A stretch of DNA of 64,000 bases from Eriocheir sinensis (lineage: Eukaryota > Arthropoda > Malacostraca > Decapoda > Varunidae), in the NCBI RefSeq assembly GCF_024679095.1, contig NC_066522.1:16094829-16158828 (forward strand), read 5' to 3'. Of this stretch, positions 42,843-53,884 are shown one piece after another. The notes below the pieces were generated by a model. The model was not told the DNA's origin and did not search any database. It worked only from the letters and a program-made list of their open reading frames with translations. Positions within the stretch are counted from its first letter, which is position 1; every line of letters starts with the position of its first letter. The position numbers and the translations under genes were made by a program.

Positions 42843-43969
42843 TTAAGTGAATGCCATCAGGAAGGAACAAGTCCGAATCGTAGTAAAAATTGTTCCACAA
42901 GTTAGCGAACTGGACGTTTTCTTGTGAGCAAAGGGACTGAAGTCTGTTGTTTGTGCTGAAGGCCTTACTGTAAAAGCTAGATTCGGCACCGACCCTCGGG
43001 AGGATTCCTGAGATTATGATGTTACTGGCATCCGTTTTACGTTTATACTGCTTGATCATGCGGCGGTATTTCTCAAGCAGTTCCTCAGAAAGGGTTGTCT
43101 TTACGTCATTTGTCCCCGCGTGAATGACAAAGAGGGTGTTTCGGTCGGCATTTCTCGTGACATCATCGCACGCTGCGGTGATGTCGTCCAGTCTGGCACC
43201 TGGATAGCAGTAACGTTTTCTGCGGCCGTTTGATGAACGACCACAGAACTCAACCAGCTGGCCACGCACCATGGAGTCCCCAACTAGGCGAGTCTCGAAC
43301 TCATCCTCCATGGTGTCTGCCAGCACCTGGAACCTATTGAAGGTAGTTGGGGTCAGTAAATCCTTGGTTGCCTGCTTCGGTTTGGCTCCATTCCTTACAG
43401 GTTGGAACCCGACATCCTGTGAAGCAGGAAGAGAAGCGTTAAGTGGGGCAGGCTGGAAGTTGTCCTGTGAGGCAGGCTGGGAGTTAGCCTGTGAAGCAGG
43501 CTGGGGTTAGCCTGTGAGGCAGGCTGGGGTCAGCCTGTGAGGCAGGCTGGCGGTTGTTCTGTGAGGCAGGCCGGGGGTTAGCCTGTGAGGCAGGCTGGGG
43601 GTTAGCCTGTGAGGCAGGCTGGGGGTTAGCCTGTGAGGCAGGCTGGGGGTTATCCTGTGAGGCAGGCTGGGAGTCAACCTGTGAGGCAGGTAACACGTCC
43701 TCCCGTGAAGCAGGAGGGTCGTCTGGAGAGGGCACAGTCTCAGTGGAGGGCCTCTCCACCATCGATAGTGGAGTCACTGCCACATTTGTTAAAACAAATT
43801 CCTGAAGGGCTACAAATTTCTTTTCAAGATCATTGTGCTTGACTTTCCACTCAGTCACAGCCTTCTGTAGATGTAATCTTTGAACGCAGAGGCGGCAAGT
43901 TTTACTCAGCTGGAAGAACTGAGCTGCAAAACGTCCGGGACAGACGTCACACTTAAGGTTCGAAGGCAT
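42742..43969 (-). pseudogene. Retrotransposon ORF1: CxxC motif pair, 8-aa repeats, SGNH hydrolase
   Basis: The frame starts MPSNLKCDVC at 43969 with two CxxC pairs (a possible zinc-binding module). A likely coiled-coil stretch and a linker of about ten QPASQANP-type 8-residue repeats follow. Two units of the linker are 23 rather than 24 nt, at about 43525-43531 and 43500-43506; each has one G fewer. These two deletions together account exactly for the frame change to the downstream SGNH domain, which is open without a stop from 43500 to 42742. The SGNH domain has the GDS nucleophile block, GTND, and DGIH carrying the catalytic Asp and His. Esterase domains are known in CR1-group ORF1 proteins; their role is unsettled. 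Confidence 0.85.
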
Positions 43970-44900
43970 TGTTAGAATTTTAAGCGAGTTAACAGTTTGG
44001 GCAAATATTAAAAGCGCTTTCGAAATACTTTAAATTGTGACCATAAATTGAATTGTATAAAAATTGTGCATGGAAAATAGATACTGCTGTGTTAGATGCC
44101 TCCAACACTGGGAGTTCGCTCCCACAGGGTCTTGAAAACGCCTCAAAGACCAATCGCTTGTCCTGAGCCTCGGTCACGAGAGAGACTTTCACAACCCGGC
44201 GCTTTTCAGCTATTGTCCTCGAAGTTTTGTCCCATAGCACGGGGCCGGCGTAGTCACACAGAGCAGAGCTGGCAAGGGAGGAGAGGAACCAGCAATTCGT
44301 TCCCACTTTCCGAAACGTCTAACCCAACTCTGCGACCCTTTCGAGGCCTGGCCAGTGGCACCTGTCACCAGGTGTTCTCCACCAACTCTAGAGAGTATCA
44401 GACGCCCTTCCTGAGAGACCAAAAGACCGAAATATTCCTTGAGTATAAGATAAACCCTCAGAAACTCCACCTAGAAGCCGGGAGGTACAACCTCAAATGG
44501 CCCACGGAAGATATCTCTTTCAGGAGAAAAAAAAAAAAAACAAGAACCAGCTGTTATGCAGAATAGAGATGGGAGTACCGTCGATAGAGGGGAGGGACGG
44601 GGAGCTCACACCGACAACTGGTTCCCAGGGAGGCTTTTACTAGTGTAGAGGTCGCCACACTCCTCTACACCGCAGGCCTAAATAATTAGGCACGGTCCAG
44701 CTGACTAGGACCCTGGAACTCCAGCCATTGTCTCATAAAGAGATCCTCTGCCTGCAGTCCAATCCACCACTGCTGCTGCCCAGAGGCTTCACCGTGACCC
44801 TGGCACGGGAGACAGATCAGGTATTACACCTTGTCCAAGGGTGACCTGAGACTATGCAGGGCAGGGACGTCTAGTTCCCTGAGGTGAAAACAATTCACCC
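43970..44900 (-). other. Unassigned segment next to the CR1/L2 element, possible 5'UTR
   Basis: This GC-balanced, non-repetitive sequence lies directly upstream (- strand) of ORF1. It has open frames on both strands (+ 44096-44566, 156 codons; - 43989-44306 and 44210-44470), none with recognisable domains. A retrotransposon 5'UTR is the simplest reading; host exon sequence is not excluded. Confidence 0.4.
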
Positions 44901-44929
44901 GCATTTATCTCACCTATAGCAGGAGGAAG

Positions 44930-45890
44930 AAGAGTTTAAAGGAATAGAAGGAAGAGAAGAAGAAGCAGTGAGTTGATGGGGAAGAAGAGGAAGAGGAAGA
45001 ATTAGTAAATGAAGGAGGAAGAAGAAGAGTCGTATAAAGTAATAAGTTCATAGGGAAGAGAAAAGGCTTAATATGGAGGCGGAGGAAGAGGAGGAGGAGA
45101 GGATGGGAGGAAGAGGGGAAGGGGGGGGGAGGTTGGTGATACAAAAGCTGAGGGGCAGTGATGGGATGGGAGGGAGGGAGGGGAGGGGGTGACTAGTATT
45201 GTTAATGAAGAAGAGATTAAAGGTGATGGGACAGGGTGGGAGAGGAAGGGGACAAGGGAGGGGAGGGAAGAGAGGAAAAGGGAGGAGAGAGAAGAGAGGA
45301 GGGCAAGAAATGAGAGGGGAAGAAGGGAAGGGAAAAGTGGAAGGGGAGGGGAAGAAGAGGAGAGAGAAAAAACGAGATCAAAGAAGGGGAGGGGTGGGGA
45401 AGAAGGGGGTGGAGAAGAGGGGAGGGCAAGGAAGTGGGGGTGAGGAGGAATGGGAGATAGAAGAGAGAAAGACAAGGAAGGGAGAAATGGGAAGGAGAGG
45501 ATGGGAGGACAAGGAAGGGGAGGGGTGGGAAGGAAGGGGACAGAGAGGAAAGAGACGGAGACAGACAGGGAAGGTGACAGTAAGGGAAGGGGAGGAGGGG
45601 GAGGGAGAGGAGGGGAGGATAACGAAGAGGAGGGGAGGGGAGGGGGAGAATATGGAAAGAAATGAGGATGTATACGTTATGGAGGGGGGAAGGGGAGTGG
45701 ACGGATAGTGGGGGGAAGGGAGAAGGGAGGGGGGAAGGGGGAGAGGGGTGGGTCACTTCTGCACCGGTCAGCTGATCTCTTCTCAAGGAAGGGAGAAGGG
45801 GGGAGGGGGAGGGGAGAGGTGGGGAGGGGAGGGGAGAGGTAGGAAGGGGGGAGGGGAGGGGAGAGGTAGGGAGGGGGGAGGGGAGGGGGG
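44930..45890 (+). repeat. Kilobase purine-rich tract
   Basis: GGGGAGGGGA/GAAGAGG low complexity with many G-runs; several units of GGGGAGGGGAGAGGTAGG at 45800-45890. Confidence 0.8.
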
Positions 45891-46380
45891 GTTATCCTGT
45901 CTATACTCTCACGATGCAGCGGCCGCCTCGTCTTGCCTCGCCTTCCCTCGTCTGTCTGTCTGTCTGTCTGTCTGTCTGTGTCCCTTCCGTTCCCTTTCCG
46001 TCTCCCCCAGCATACCATTCTCCCCACCATTCCTTCTCCTCCCCTGTGGTTTCTTCCCAACCCTGAATTTCCTCACTAACGCCCCCCCCACCAGCCCCTC
46101 CCTCTTTCCCCTTTCCCTTCCTTCCCTCCTCGTCTTCCATTCCTTCTTACAGACAGACAGACACACAGGCAAACAGGGGCGAGCTATGGCGTAACCTCTT
46201 TTGGGACTCTTCTATTGCCTCTGCCTCTCTCTCCCTCCTCCTCCTCCTACCCTCTTTCTTTCACCTAATTCCCGGACTCAGAACTCTCTCCCCACCCTTC
46301 CCCCTCCCCCTCCCTGCCTTTCTTTCCCTCCTCCTATTTCACGCAATCTCAGACCCCCAGTTACCCTCTCCCCCCCTTCC
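45891..46380. repeat. (CTGT)n and pyrimidine-rich stretch
   Basis: (CTGT)n at about 45949-45979, then C/T-rich sequence to 46380. Confidence 0.7.
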
Positions 46381-46960
46381 CCCCTCTAGGCTGTCACCGG
46401 TGCAGGCTCTCCCTCCTCCCGGCCATACGCAAGGGCGCCGCGGAGCCTCACGCCGCCGGTGACAACATCTGACGTAGAGGGACATTGTACGCAAACCTGC
46501 CCTGCCGCCCTCCCTCCCTCCAACCTCCTCCCCGACGCCCCCCAAGGCCCTCCTCCCTCCCTCCTGCCCCCCACGCCCCCACCAGCCAATGAGATCGATG
46601 AACAGAGGAGCTGCGATGCGTATTGGCTCCCAGTGAACGCTAGGTTGTGGTAATCTTGCCCGCCGCGACGCTCCTTCACCTCACTCTGCCGCCCCTGTGC
46701 GTGTGTCTCCCTCCGCAGGGCTGTAGGCGAGGCCCTTGGGAGCACATATCCGGATCCCCTTCGGCGTCACCCTGCGGAGGAGCCTCGTGTCCCGCGGCGC
46801 AAGTTTCTACGCTGCATTCTGGGCCGGACGAAGCGCTGCGGAATCGGCCCACTCACCCGTACCATGTGGCGGCTGCTGCGTTAATTATGACGCGCTTATT
46901 TCCGTCGCGGCCCGGGCTGGTAGGCCGCTCTAGGCTGTGTCCACTCAAGCTACGAAACAC
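46380..46960. promoter_or_regulatory. CpG-rich unique island
   Basis: High CpG content with GTCACCGG ... CCGGTGAC palindromic halves at about 46394 and 46456, GATCGATGAAC, and GCGTTAATTATGACGCGC near 46880. No domain-bearing frame. It may be a promoter or conserved non-coding element. Confidence 0.35.
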
Positions 46961-47099
46961 CTCCGCCAAGTCACCCACACACACTCGCCTTCTCCAGCCT
47001 AAACCTCTCCACTCCCTTTCCTTCCAGTTACGTGACTCCCCAAAACTCGATCCAGTGCCGGTGCTGACTGTCCCCTTCCTCTTCCTTCCTCACAGAACC

Positions 47100-47704
47100 A
47101 TAACCGCCAGGCTGAGAGGCAGGAGGGAGGGAGGAAGGCCACGAGGATCAGCGGTGGGGGGTATGGTAAAGGAAGGACAGGAGGGAGGGAGGGAAGGAGA
47201 GGCCGCCGGCTGGTGAAGTTTTGAGTTTTGATCGCAGCTGGGAGGTCTAGGCTCTCTGGGGTGACCAGGGGGAGGAGGGAGAGAGAGAGGGAGAGAGAGA
47301 AAGAGGCAGAGAAAGGGGAGGGGAGAGAGACAACTATACAAGTCCCAGAAGAGGTTAGACCACCCCTCCATCGCCCCTGTCGGTAGGAAAGGGGAGGGAG
47401 AGGCAGGGGGAGGGCGGGTGAGGAAATGCAGGGTTGGGGAAAGACCACAGGGAATGATGGGGATAATGGGATGTTGGAAGTGGAGGGAGGGGATGGGAGA
47501 GGGAGGGAGGGAAGGAGGGAGGAGTTGTAAATGAGGAAGAGGCAAATGGAAAAGGAAGGGGGGAGGAGGAGGAGGAGGAGGAGGAGGAGGAGGAGGAGGA
47601 GGAGGGTTGGGAGGGAAAGGCAGTGAGGGAGAAAAAGGAGAAAGAAAAAAAAAAGGACGAAATGGAATGACAAAAACAGCGACGGGAGGAGAAAAAAAAG
47701 ACGG

Positions 47705-47745
<41 letters not shown>

Positions 47746-47756
47746 CTCGCGCTCAT

Positions 47757-47812
<56 letters not shown>

Positions 47813-48041
47813 CTTTACAAGGAAGAAGAATATAGGGAGGGACAAAAGAGTAGGCTGGGAGGGAGGGAGGGAGGGATGGGAGAGGAGGAAGTCCGGTGGG
47901 AAGAGAGAGAGAGGGAGAGAGAGGAGAGAAAGGGAGAGAGAGAGGGAGCGCGGGAGAAAAGGAGAGAAGTGAAGGGCAGGATACAAAGAAAAGGATGGAG
48001 AGTCACCCACAAAGGAGAGAAAAAAATGGAGGGTAGGACAC

Positions 48042-48103
<62 letters not shown>

Positions 48104-48320
48104 TGTGGGAGGTGATGAAGCAAGTCACTCGGGAGGAAGGGAGGGAGAGAGGGAGGATTGAAGGAAGGGAGGGAGAGGCGGAGGGAGGGAGGGAGAAGCA
48201 GGGACAAAGACCCCTCACGAAAAAAAAAAATGGAGGGGGGGGTTGAGGTGGTGGAAGGGGGAGGTGAGGGGGATGGGGGAGAAAGGGGACTAGGGCAACA
48301 AGGGGGTAGAGGGAGAAGTT
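47100..48320 (+). repeat. Purine-rich tract with (GGA)n, (GT)n and (GA)n
   Basis: (GGA)n 47566-47605, (GT)n 47705-47744, (GA)n 47759-47808, (AG)n 48047-48100, with GGGAGGGA sequence elsewhere. Confidence 0.85.
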
Positions 48321-48409
48321 TTTATTTACTTTCCTTTATCTTTCATCAGCATTGTTATCTTTATCTTTATCTCTTGTCTTAGCAAGCTCAAGAGGCTGCA
48401 TAAGACACG

Positions 48410-48535
48410 TCACTACTACTACTGCTACTACTACTACTACTACTACTACTACAAATGATAACAATACAAACTCTACAATATAAAAAAAAAAACCGTGAAA
48501 GAGCGACATAAAGAAAAGGAAAGGAGGGAGATGCG

Positions 48536-48609
<74 letters not shown>

Positions 48610-48972
48610 ATGAGGAGGGATTGGGGGTCTCAGTACCTCCTCCTCCTCATCCTCATCCTCCTCCTCAGCCGGGATACAAGAGCAAGGGCGGAGGTGGGGG
48701 AGGGAGGGAGGGGAGAAGGGGAAGGGGGGAGGGGGGAGGGGGGCGCACAGGCCTGACTCGCGGTTTGGATGGAAACGGGGAGAGAGAACGCGCCCCCTCC
48801 CTCCTCTCTCTCTCTCTCTCTGCTCCACCTCTCACCAAACATCCTTCTCCGCCTCCTCCTCTCTTTCTCTCTCCCTCCCTCTCTTCCTCGTATCTCCTTC
48901 CCTCCCTCCCTCCAACCCAGCCTCTCACCCCCTTCCATTAAACAGCAATGCCCCCCTCTCCCTCTCCCTCTC

Positions 48973-49009
<37 letters not shown>

Positions 49010-49390
49010 CTTCCTCTAACCCGCACGCCGCCCCCCCTTTTCCTCCTTCGCTCCCTTTTTACCTCCGAACAAGCACCCTTTTCCCTCCGTCCCCTCCACT
49101 CCATCCCTCATTCATTTTATCTCCCTGTGCTCCCTCCCTCCCTCCCTTCCCTTCTCCCCCGCTCTCAACCGCCCGCCTCTCCCCTCAACTCCTCCCCTCA
49201 CTTCTTTTGATCTCCAAATAGCACCTACTTTCCCTCCATCTCCCTCCCTCCCTCCCTCTCTCCTCCTCCTCTCCCTTCCCTCCCTCTACTCCACCCCTCT
49301 CTCATTTTTCATCTCCCTTCAAGCGCCCCCCTCTCTCTCCTTGCCTCCCTTCCTCTCTCTCCCTCTTCCTCCCTTCGTCGCCGCATTTCA
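48410..49390. repeat. (CTA)n, (AG)n and then pyrimidine-rich tract
   Basis: (CTA)n 48412-48452, (AG)n 48541-48600, CTCCTCATCC 48636-48666, purine-rich to 48785, then CCTCC/CTCTC sequence to 49390. Confidence 0.8.
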
Positions 49391-50200
49391 CTAAGATAAT
49401 TAAAACTTGGATGAGGGAAGCTTCGTTTTCAAAGGAGTTGGTTGGGGTTGAAAAAAAAAAAAAGGGTAGCTATGGCGGCGTGAGACAAATAAAAAAAGAA
49501 AAAAAAGAAGTTATGCCTACGACGTGGGATGAAGGTGAAATTGAAACCTTTAAACGGAGACTTACAGATGATGCATTTATTATGTATGGACGGGAAGGGA
49601 GTTTGGTGAGCAACCCATCTATCTTCAGGAGCTGCCTTGTGTATATAGAGGTCGTCTGCTTGGCCTTTTGTAGTCTTGTATGTCCTAATGTCCCTATGTC
49701 CTTCCCTCTCCCTTTCCCCTTCCTTCCCGTCCCTTCTCCTTCCCATTTTCCCTCCCTTTCCCCTCCCTTCCCCTTCCTTTCCCTTCCCTCCCCCTTTCTC
49801 CTTCTTTTTCCCCCTTTTCTTCCCTCTCCTTCCTCCTCTCTTGCTTCCCCTACCACTGAGTTTCGCTTCCCCACCACCCTAAGTTTCTGTACGCGGCGGG
49901 ACGAGCGTGTAAACGATGAAATAAAAGAAATACCTTCGCCAAAACGTGGATGATAAAAAAATAAAGAAAAACGGATAAGAGCACAAACAATAATGAAAAA
50001 GAACGAAAAGGAAAAGCGGAAAGTAAACATATACATTCGTGTTTTTTATATTTTTTATATATATGTGTGCGTGTCGGGCCTTTGCTCTCTCGCATATAGG
50101 CTCTTTAGAGTGGCAACGACAATTGTGCCCAGAGCCTTTGTGGTACGGGCGGAATGAATTTATAGTGGCGCCGACTATGCATGCAAAACTCCCTCCCTAT
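49391..50200. other. No recognised gene; C/T-rich 49700-49860
   Basis: The 180-codon frame at 49411-49953 is mostly low-complexity and has no recognisable domain. Confidence 0.4.
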
Positions 50201-50204
50201 ATTG

Positions 50205-50780
50205 GTCATTTTAACTCGAAACATCTAAGACCTTCAAACTGGATCTGATACGCTATTTGAGTCATCACTATAAGACAAAAGGCGATCGTAAGAGAAGCTT
50301 TTTAGACGTTCTGCTTCCTCTGTTTTTAGTTATAACTCCTTACATTTATCATTCTAGCAATAAATCTTGTAAACTTTCAACCTCAAAAGGATCTGAATCT
50401 ACATATGAAACCACCAAAAAACAGATGGTGGTCGTGGAAGAGGCTTTTTAGACGTCTGCTCGAGAATTTAGTCTTAACTCTACATTTATTATTCTAACAC
50501 TAAACCTTATAGACTTCCAACCAAATTCTATATCTGAATCATCACCAAGTAAACAAATAGTGGTCGTAACAGATCCTTATTAATTGGACGTTCATCTCCG
50601 TCTTTGGTTATTCTTTCCTACATTTATCATTCAACCACTAAGCCTTATAAACTTTCAACCTCAACTGGATCTGAATTCGTATATCTGAATCATCACCCAA
50701 AAAACAAAAGGCGGTCGTGAGAGATGCTCATTAACTGACTTTCTGCTCCGTCTTTGGTAATTCCTCCCTCTTCCTCGACG
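50205..50780 (+). repeat. Degenerate 140-148-bp minisatellite, about four copies
   Basis: GGATCTGA, ATCATCACYMARWAAACAAA, GGTCGT.A.AGA and TTTAGACGTTCTGCT recur in order with spacings of about 140-148 bp. Confidence 0.75.
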
Positions 50781-50989
50781 ATAACTCAGCACAAGGGATC
50801 GCTCAAGCCCTTGTAAGGCATAGCTGCGGTGGGCGCGGCGGGAGCTCACCCACCCACGCGACGCCTCCAAACACGGTAGGTCCTGAGGCTATAATTAAAC
50901 TGGTATCCTCGACTTCCATTTTCGAAGCGTCATAAATTTTCATCACTCCGCTTATATACATGTTGCCTCCTTTTAGTATATATTTTGCT

Positions 50990-51420
50990 TCTATCACGAT
51001 TTTGCTTTTTGTTTTGAATTATTCTCGTATTTTCGACTTTGTTTTTTAACTGTTTTAAATTTTCATCGCTCCCCCTACGTGTTGCTTCCTTTTAATATAT
51101 ATTGTTTGCTTCTATCAGTTTGCTTTTTTTTTTTAAAGTTATTCACGTATTCTCGACTTCCTTTTTTTAACTGTCCTAAATTATCATCGTTCCGTTTACA
51201 TGTTGCTTTCTTTTATCGTTTACTTACTTACTTTTACTTTACTTTTATTATATTTTGCTTCTATCATGTTTTTTTCTCTCTTTTATGATTATTCTCGTTT
51301 CTCGACTTCTTTTTTGAACTGTCCTAAATTTTCATCATTCCGCTTACATGTTGCTTTCATTGCTCTATCTTTTGCTTCTCTCATGTTTTCTTATTAATTT
51401 CCTTGCTTGCTAACTGCATA
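50990..51420 (+). repeat. T-rich degenerate minisatellite, about 3.5 copies
   Basis: TTGCTTCTATCA, TTATTCTCGTATTYTCGACTT, AACTGTCCTAAATTWTCATC and CGYTTACATGTTGC recur in order at 115-140-bp spacing. Confidence 0.75.
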
Positions 51421-52110
51421 TTCCCCTTCCCTCCACTATGGCCTTCGTCGCTATAACAATAAAAACAAAACTCTCTCCCAAAGAAATCGTCGAAATACAC
51501 ATGGAGGTAAATCCGATTTCATACAACATCCGTGAAAAGATTAACTAGTATAGCAAATTCCGTAAGATACACCAAGTCGACAAAAAACGTGGACAGAACA
51601 AACTATATTGAAACGTAAAGCATAGCGGTACAGCGAGAACACGGATGCCAGGAAGCTGCGTAATTTAAACCCAAAGCGACATAAAACACGACAAAAAGAC
51701 ACGTAAAAACAAATTAAAGAAGATGGCATGCGCTGAGGGTTGGCCAGCACTTACTGTGACGTCGACTCTGGTGAAGGTGATGCTGAAAGAAAGCAACAAA
51801 TGTAAACAAAAAAATAGAAGAAGTAAATATGTGTAAAATAAATAAATGTACATGAATAAATAAGAGTGTAAATAAGTGTAAATAGATGTATAAATAAACA
51901 AATATCAAAAGGTAAACATATAAGCAAACAATACACAAATGCATGAAGTGAGAAAAGTCGAAAAAAAAAACCACAGAAAATAACGAGTCTGTGAAAAAAA
52001 CAGCAACAAAAATATAAATAAATAAATAAATAAACAACAATCAAATCAACACCAATAAATAAAACAAGACAAATGTGCAGGTGAATAAAAACACTAGAGG
52101 CAATCAATCA
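51421..52110. other. AT-rich, tetranucleotide-leaning; no gene
   Basis: AAAT/AATA-type short repeats, including (AAAT)n at about 52014-52035. The Y/F/L-rich antisense frames here are artefacts. Confidence 0.5.
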
Positions 52111-52136
52111 ATCTCCTGCAGGTGAAGGGACAGGTG

Positions 52137-52163
52137 TGTGGGCGGGGCGGGGCGGGGCGGGCG
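52137..52163 (+). repeat. (GGGGC)n GC-box cluster
   Basis: Five consecutive GGGCG units in GGGCGGGGCGGGGCGGGGCG; G-quadruplex or Sp1/KLF-type site potential. Confidence 0.6.
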
Positions 52164-52282
52164 GCCTTCACAAGGTCCTGGCGGCCTTCCTCTTTGGGGC
52201 AGACGCGCCTCATATGGGACCCTTGAATGGCCTTCGTGTCTGTCTGTCTGAAGGTGAGTAAAGGCCCCACGTGTGCGCGTTC

Positions 52283-52337
<55 letters not shown>
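52283..52337 (+). repeat. (GT)n microsatellite
   Basis: About 27 GT units ending in (GC)n. Confidence 0.95.
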
Positions 52338-52344
<7 letters not shown>

Positions 52345-52490
52345 TCGTGGCTCCTAAAAAGTGTGGAGTGTATATAGAGAAAGGAAAGTGAGGCTATAGA
52401 TGTTGGAATGTAAGAGACGTTCGTGTGGAGTTAGTTAAATAGTTAGTTAGTATATTTGTAAGTTTGATAGTTAGTTAGTTAGTTAGTTCG

Positions 52491-52832
52491 AGAGTAGTCA
52501 GGGAATCGTCAGGGTTCAATATCACGTGGGTCGTCATCGGGTTGTCAGTCATGTCGTAAGAGTGTCAGGGATCGTCAGGGGTCAAGATCGCGTTGGTCGT
52601 CATCGGGTTGTCAGTCATGTCATAAGAGTGTCAGGGATCGTCAGGGGTCAATATCGCGTGGTTCGTCATCGGGTTGTCAAACATGGCCAAAGAGTGTCAG
52701 GGATCGTCAGGGGTTATGATCGCATGGGTCGTCATCGGGTTGTCAATCATGTCCTAAGAATGGTCAGCGAATGTCAGGGGGCATTTTCGCGTGGGTCGTC
52801 AGGGAATGTTCCAATAGTTCTTTTTTATTAAT
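52491..52832 (+). repeat. 66-bp minisatellite, about 4.5 copies
   Basis: TCGTCATCGG recurs at 52531, 52597, 52663 and 52729, with a diverged copy at 52796. Because 66 is a multiple of three, one frame stays open through the array as a 22-residue repeat. There is no sign of real coding such as an upstream exon or domain. Confidence 0.85.
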
Positions 52833-53440
52833 GTTGCGCTTCGGTGCTCTGCCTCTATATTATCCATTTTCTGATATTCTGTGCCAGTCTGGATGAGCCT
52901 CATTCTCCCCAGACAACATCAAAATATATTTTTCTGATTTTTTTTTTGTTTGTTTCTTTTATGGTATGACACAGCTGCCTTCCTTAGGGGTATTTCTTCT
53001 TTCCTAATCGGCAATATCTTCTAAACGTGTCGTGAACGGGTACTAGTATCTCTGACCCAAAGTATTAATCATGGTCGTCTGGCTAAGATCACTATTCCGT
53101 CTTGTTGTGGCTCTTCAACGCCCTTTGGAGTCAGTGATTTTACTTACTGTTGGCCGCTGGGGAGTAAAATACTTAAAGTTTACCAACCACACGAACAAAC
53201 AAAACAGACCCACTTGCCAAGATTATATACCAAACTCATGTCGACTGGAGATGTGCGATTAAAATGAGTTACCAGATTACTTAAGGGACAATTTCTGCCA
53301 TTTTCAGCTCCGTCAGTAAATGCGAAGGAGAAATATTAGGCAAAATAGACGCATAATTCCACCCGACACTTGCGAAAATATGAAATAATCTTCAATTGAC
53401 AAAAGAAAATATCATACCTGACGCGAATACATATTTGCCA
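52833..53440. other. No recognised feature
   Basis: Mixed sequence without gene or repeat that I recognise. Confidence 0.4.
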
Positions 53441-53790
53441 CTCTCAGACCTGCGGGGAGGGAGAGAGGGAGAGGATGCATAGGAGTGAGGAGTGTCAAAA
53501 TGTAGGAAAGTGAGGGAGGAGAAAGGTAGGGAAACTGTTGAGAGGTGGAGAGGGGGGAGGAAAGAGGGAGGTTGTATAGTGAGTGGAGTGCTATTATAGT
53601 GTAAGGAAGTGAGGGAGAAGAGAGGTGCATGGGGAGAGCGGTGAGGGGTGGAGAAGAGGAGGAAAAAGGGAGTTGTAGTAAAAGGAGAATGTTAAAAGCT
53701 TTGAAAAATGAGGGAGAGTCAAACGGGGGGGGGGGGGGGGGGAAACGGGAGGTATGAGGGAGTGTGTGTTGGGTGGGGAGCACATTTCCC
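53441..53790 (+). repeat. Purine-rich tract with a long G-run
   Basis: GGAGAGGTGGAGAGG-type sequence, with three diverged units and a run of about 16-17 G at 53725-53741. Confidence 0.75.
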
Positions 53791-53884
53791 TTCTCTATAG
53801 ATAGGTTATGTGGCGCCTACTCTTGAACAGGTAAGGTTAGGCAAGTTCGGATTGGTTAGGTCGGAAAAAGAAAATGCGGATAAG

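Larger units (their letters stand above)
39602..43969 (-). mobile_element. Nearly full-length CR1/L2-type non-LTR retrotransposon, frameshifted
   Basis: On the - strand the order is ORF1 (CxxC pair, repeat linker, SGNH esterase), apurinic-type endonuclease, reverse transcriptase, short C-terminal domain, then about 300 bp of 3'UTR. The 3'UTR ends in short repeats of the TTCCTTTGTG type near 39602-39630 rather than poly(A), as is usual in CR1/L2 elements. An ORF1 esterase is characteristic of the CR1 group. At least eight single-base indels break the frames, so this copy is not expected to be autonomous. The 5' end is uncertain: 43970-44900 may be 5'UTR. Confidence 0.85.

Noticed and set aside
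50803..50997. Antisense 64-codon frame with a plausible-looking peptide
   Set aside because: Low similarity to anything I recognise, no splice or neighbour context; cannot be supported as an exon.
52526..52831. 101-codon frame as a repeat-protein gene
   Set aside because: Better explained as a 66-bp minisatellite whose length happens to be a multiple of three.
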